From contig JANRBC010000089.1 in the NCBI GenBank assembly GCA_030727685.1, positions 4,957-21,409 of the forward strand: a stretch of 16,453 bases of DNA, written 5' to 3'. The notes below the pieces were generated by a model. That model was not told where the DNA came from. It saw nothing but the letters and a program-made list of their open reading frames with translations, and searched no databases. Made by a program: the position numbers and the translations under genes. Shown piece after piece: positions 14,345 through 16,453 of this stretch. Source of the stretch: Ilumatobacteraceae bacterium. GTDB taxonomy: Bacteria > Actinomycetota > Acidimicrobiia > Acidimicrobiales > Ilumatobacteraceae. The stretch's first letter is position 1. The number at the start of each line of letters is the position of its first letter.

Positions 14345-15385
14345 TTAGTTTTCAATTGTTTCGTCGTATCGAAAGATTCGAGACCCTGACGAAATTGAGT
14401 AAAGAGAATCTGCAGCCAAAATGATCGCTGCACCCGTGTAGGCAGAAGTTTCGTTCGCTGGAAACACGATTTTGTTGGGATAAACCAAACCAGTCAGGTA
14501 AGAGCCGTCATTTGTGCGGTGGTGTGAAGTTGTGTTCAACAAAAACTGTGCAGTATCAAAATCACCGATGGCCGAATATGCCATCGAGCATTCGGCCGTT
14601 TCTGAGGCAGTGATCCATGGTTCGTCGCTAACGCAACGCACACCGTGGTCGTGCATTACAAAAGTTTCGAATTGCTCTTCAAGACGAGACTTTGCCTCTG
14701 CGCCCGTTAGCGAGCCGCTCAAAACTGGGTAGTACCAGTCCATTGCCCAACGATCTTTTGGTTCAAAAACCTTCGGTGTGTTGCGGATCGCGAAGTCAAT
14801 TTTGGCTGCCGCTTCATACCATTGGGGTTTTGGCGTTTTGAGGATGTCGGCAACGCTTGCCGCGCAAATCAATGCATGCCGTATTGATGAACAGCCTGTT
14901 AGTAGCGCATAGTCCCAGGGTTTGTCGTTTTCTTCGCGCGCCCAAAGAATTGTTCCGTTTGCTAGTCGCATTCGCAGAACCCAGTTCATTGCATTTTCGA
15001 GCATTGGCCAAAATTCTTTGAGGGTTTCAATGTCGTGGTTGCAAAGCCAGTGATGCCAGAGTCCGGTGCCGACGTATGCGCAAACATTGCTGTCGAGTTT
15101 GAGGTCTTTTACGCTTTCGTCAAAGTTGTAATAGTTCGACCAAGCACCATCGGAGCGCTGAGTATTTTTAAGCCATCGGTAAGCTCGGATTGCATTTTCG
15201 TGCAAGCCCATTACGTCTAGTGCCATCGCAGTTTCGACGTGATTCCATGGGTCGCAATGACCATTTTCAAACCAGGGGATCATTCCAGATTTGTGTTGCA
15301 AGTTAGCAATCGAATTGGCTGTTTGCAGAAGTTGTGTGTGAGTCAAAACTCGTTTTGTCGCCAGAGACTTTTGCTGCAGATTCAT
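14345..15385 (-). CDS. Alpha/alpha-barrel protein, prenyltransferase/squalene-cyclase-like or glycosidase-like
   Basis: A 346-residue protein of repeated paired helices with Q-x-x-D-G turns. Examples are NLQHKSGMIPWFENGHCDPWNHVETAMAL, split around residues 28-57, then TQRSDGAWSNYYNF (75-88), MDWYYPVLSG and SDEPWITASETAECSMAY. This resembles the actinobacterial family annotated as prenyltransferase, but the (alpha/alpha)6 fold is also shared by glycoside hydrolases. Asp45, His49, Glu51 and Asp79 are candidate functional residues. There is no signal peptide or membrane helix, so it is cytosolic. I chose ATG 15385, which overlaps the upstream methyltransferase stop (ATGA). The frame is open back to 15583, but that stretch is Arg/Ser-rich shadow of the methyltransferase. 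Coupling to a methyltransferase and a glycosyltransferase argues for glycan or glycolipid work. Confidence 0.8.
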   Translation of the reverse strand: MNLQQKSLATKRVLTHTQLLQTANSIANLQHKSGMIPWFENGHCDPWNHVETAMALDVMGLHENAIRAYRWLKNTQRSDGAWSNYYNFDESVKDLKLDSNVCAYVGTGLWHHWLCNHDIETLKEFWPMLENAMNWVLRMRLANGTILWAREENDKPWDYALLTGCSSIRHALICAASVADILKTPKPQWYEAAAKIDFAIRNTPKVFEPKDRWAMDWYYPVLSGSLTGAEAKSRLEEQFETFVMHDHGVRCVSDEPWITASETAECSMAYSAIGDFDTAQFLLNTTSHHRTNDGSYLTGLVYPNKIVFPANETSAYTGAAIILAADSLYSISSGSRIFRYDETIEN

Positions 15386-16125
15386 GACTTTGCCCCAACC
15401 AGTGCGCTCTTTGGCTTGGTTGCGTAAACGACATAACTCTTGCCGATTACAGGACTCAACGCTTTGTCGAGAGCGCGAGTGATAGTTGGCGCAGAGATTA
15501 TGTCCCACTCGAGAAATCTTTTGTACATTGCGACGGCTTTGTGATCTTCGCGCTGTGGACCAACAGCGCAGCGCAACCACCAATATGGTGAGTGAAGTCC
15601 GTGGGCTTTATGTGTTGCATCAACTGTTAGACCCGCTTGCGAAATTTTTGATCGCAATTCACTTCCACGGTAGATACGAACGTGTCCGCCTTCGACAAAC
15701 GGTGCGTGATATTCATCTGAGAGCGCCCAGTTAATTTTTTCGGGAAACCAAGAAGGCACCGTTGCTGCGAGAGTGCCGCCAGGTCGAAGCACGCGAACGA
15801 ATTCGTTTATTGCAGAGGTGTCGTCATGAATGTGTTCGAGAACCTCTGAAGTGACGATGCAATCAAATGTCGAGTCGTCGAACGGCAGGCGAGTTGCATC
15901 GCCTCGCACCACACCTGTGAATGACTCGGCTTTGAGTTCACCCGCCTCGTACATTGCGGCGAATGTTGCGCGTGTGCTCGTTACTTCTTGTTCTGCGTAG
16001 TCGAGGGCGACGACTTTTGCTCCACGGCGCGCGGCCTCAAAAGCGTGTCGCCCAAAACCCGTGCCGGCGTCAAGAAAGAGATCACCAGGCTTTAAGTTGA
16101 GACGATCGAATCTGATTGTCAGCAT
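15382..16125 (-). CDS. Class I SAM-dependent methyltransferase (Methyltransf_11 type)
   Basis: A 247-residue methyltransferase. SAM-binding motif I is LFLDAGTGFGRHAFEAARRG (17-36), with acidic Asp42 ending strand 2 (VVALDYAEQE), motif II GDATRLPFDDSTFDCIVTSE (75-94), VLEHIHDD (95-102) and motif III RVLRPGGTLAATVP. The C-terminal half has an aromatic insertion (LHSPYWWLRCAVGP) that could form the acceptor pocket. Substrate is unknown. The ATG at 16125 shares one base with the stop of the upstream glycosyltransferase (TAATG), and its TGA overlaps the next gene's ATG. The three genes are thus one translational unit, and the enzyme probably methylates a glycosylated intermediate. Confidence 0.88.
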   Translation of the reverse strand: MLTIRFDRLNLKPGDLFLDAGTGFGRHAFEAARRGAKVVALDYAEQEVTSTRATFAAMYEAGELKAESFTGVVRGDATRLPFDDSTFDCIVTSEVLEHIHDDTSAINEFVRVLRPGGTLAATVPSWFPEKINWALSDEYHAPFVEGGHVRIYRGSELRSKISQAGLTVDATHKAHGLHSPYWWLRCAVGPQREDHKAVAMYKRFLEWDIISAPTITRALDKALSPVIGKSYVVYATKPKSALVGAKS

Positions 16126-16453
16126 TATTTGCCGTCTCGCTTTGCAAGTTTGGCTATGTTGTGCGGCATCGAGAGCACTTCGCGATACTGGTCAACTGTT
16201 TGCTGAGCACAGTGACGCCAACTCCAGCGTTCGGCAACACGTTGTCGACCGGCGAGGCCAATTTTTTCACGTAAAACGTTGTCGTCAAGACCACGACGAA
16301 TTGCGGCGGCTAAAGCATCGACATCGGCTGGCGGGCACGAGAGAACCGTTTCGCCGTCGCGACCAGTAACTTCGGGTAACGCACCGCCAGTTGTGGCGAC
16401 TAGGCAGATGCCCGTGCTCATTGCTTCGATTGCGGGCAAACTGAAACCTTCAT
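16125..16453 (-). CDS. GT4-family glycosyltransferase (C-terminal part, truncated by window edge)
   Basis: The frame runs off the window end, leaving about 108 C-terminal residues of a GT-B retaining glycosyltransferase. It opens with EGFSLPAIEAMSTG, the E-x7-E nucleotide-sugar-binding motif of GT4 (Glycos_transf_1) enzymes. The usual VATTGGALPEVTGRDGETVL loop, split here as VATTGGALPEV then GETVL, and a helical tail (DVDALAAAIRRGL, ERWSWRHCAQQTVDQYREV) follow. It would transfer a sugar from a nucleotide-sugar donor on the cytoplasmic face. The real start lies beyond 16453; a TTG at 16437-16439 is an internal Leu codon. It heads a coupled chain with the methyltransferase and the alpha/alpha-barrel protein. 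Confidence 0.92.
   Translation of the reverse strand, partial: EGFSLPAIEAMSTGICLVATTGGALPEVTGRDGETVLSCPPADVDALAAAIRRGLDDNVLREKIGLAGRQRVAERWSWRHCAQQTVDQYREVLSMPHNIAKLAKRDGK

Noticed and set aside
15386..15583. N-terminal extension of the alpha/alpha-barrel gene up to 15583
   Set aside because: The stretch lies wholly inside the methyltransferase and is Arg/Ser/Cys-rich. ATG 15385 forms a neat ATGA overlap with the methyltransferase stop and begins the recognisable domain.
1..16453. CRISPR array, tRNA/rRNA, insertion sequence, toxin-antitoxin or phage-defence island
   Set aside because: Reading through both strands showed no regularly spaced repeats, no tRNA-like cloverleaf, no transposase or integrase motif and no defence-type domain. 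Nearly all sequence is covered by core-type genes, and no non-coding stretch exceeds about 110 bp.

Overview
The window looks like chromosomal DNA of an actinobacterium, probably a compact, mid-GC lineage such as the Acidimicrobiia. This is an inference from gene content (SenX3/RegX3-type two-component system beside phoU, a DUF2342-type protein, a lone mreB), frequent GTG starts, 1-4 nt gene overlaps and start codons set right behind a -10 element. No rRNA, tRNA, CRISPR, insertion sequence, integrase or phage gene was seen.

Region 1 (1-7022) is a phosphate/polyphosphate block. It starts with the 3' end of tatA. An exopolyphosphatase (ppx, minus strand) follows, divergent from a small conserved-looking hypothetical gene and polyphosphate kinase (ppk). 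Then come phoU, a SenX3-type sensor kinase and a RegX3-type response regulator on the plus strand. The ppk-phoU spacer carries four PHO-box-like 11-bp units in exact 11-bp phase, followed by a palindrome, so phoU-senX3-regX3 is probably autoregulated by its own response regulator.

Region 2 (7076-12025) is housekeeping. It holds an MFS-type membrane protein, a convergent DUF2342 metallopeptidase-fold protein whose zinc motif looks destroyed, and a tight operon moaE - small one-helix membrane protein - mreB. Acyl-CoA thioesterase II (tesB) follows, convergent with mreB and sharing a CTAG stop palindrome with it.

Region 3 (12092-16453) is a glycan or cell-surface block. On the plus strand is a LIC12162-family putative transferase translationally coupled to a Methyltransf_24-type methyltransferase. 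On the minus strand is a three-gene chain: the C-terminal part of a GT4 glycosyltransferase, a class I methyltransferase, and an alpha/alpha-barrel (prenyltransferase/squalene-cyclase-like or glycosidase-like) protein, joined by TAATG and ATGA junctions. These genes probably build or modify a surface glycan or glycolipid, but the product cannot be read from the sequence.

Most of the window is ordinary core genome. The points most worth a second look are the PHO-box array, the apparent pseudo-metallopeptidase, the lone MreB with its coupled small membrane protein, the unknown gene coupled to ppk, and the two surface-glycan modules.
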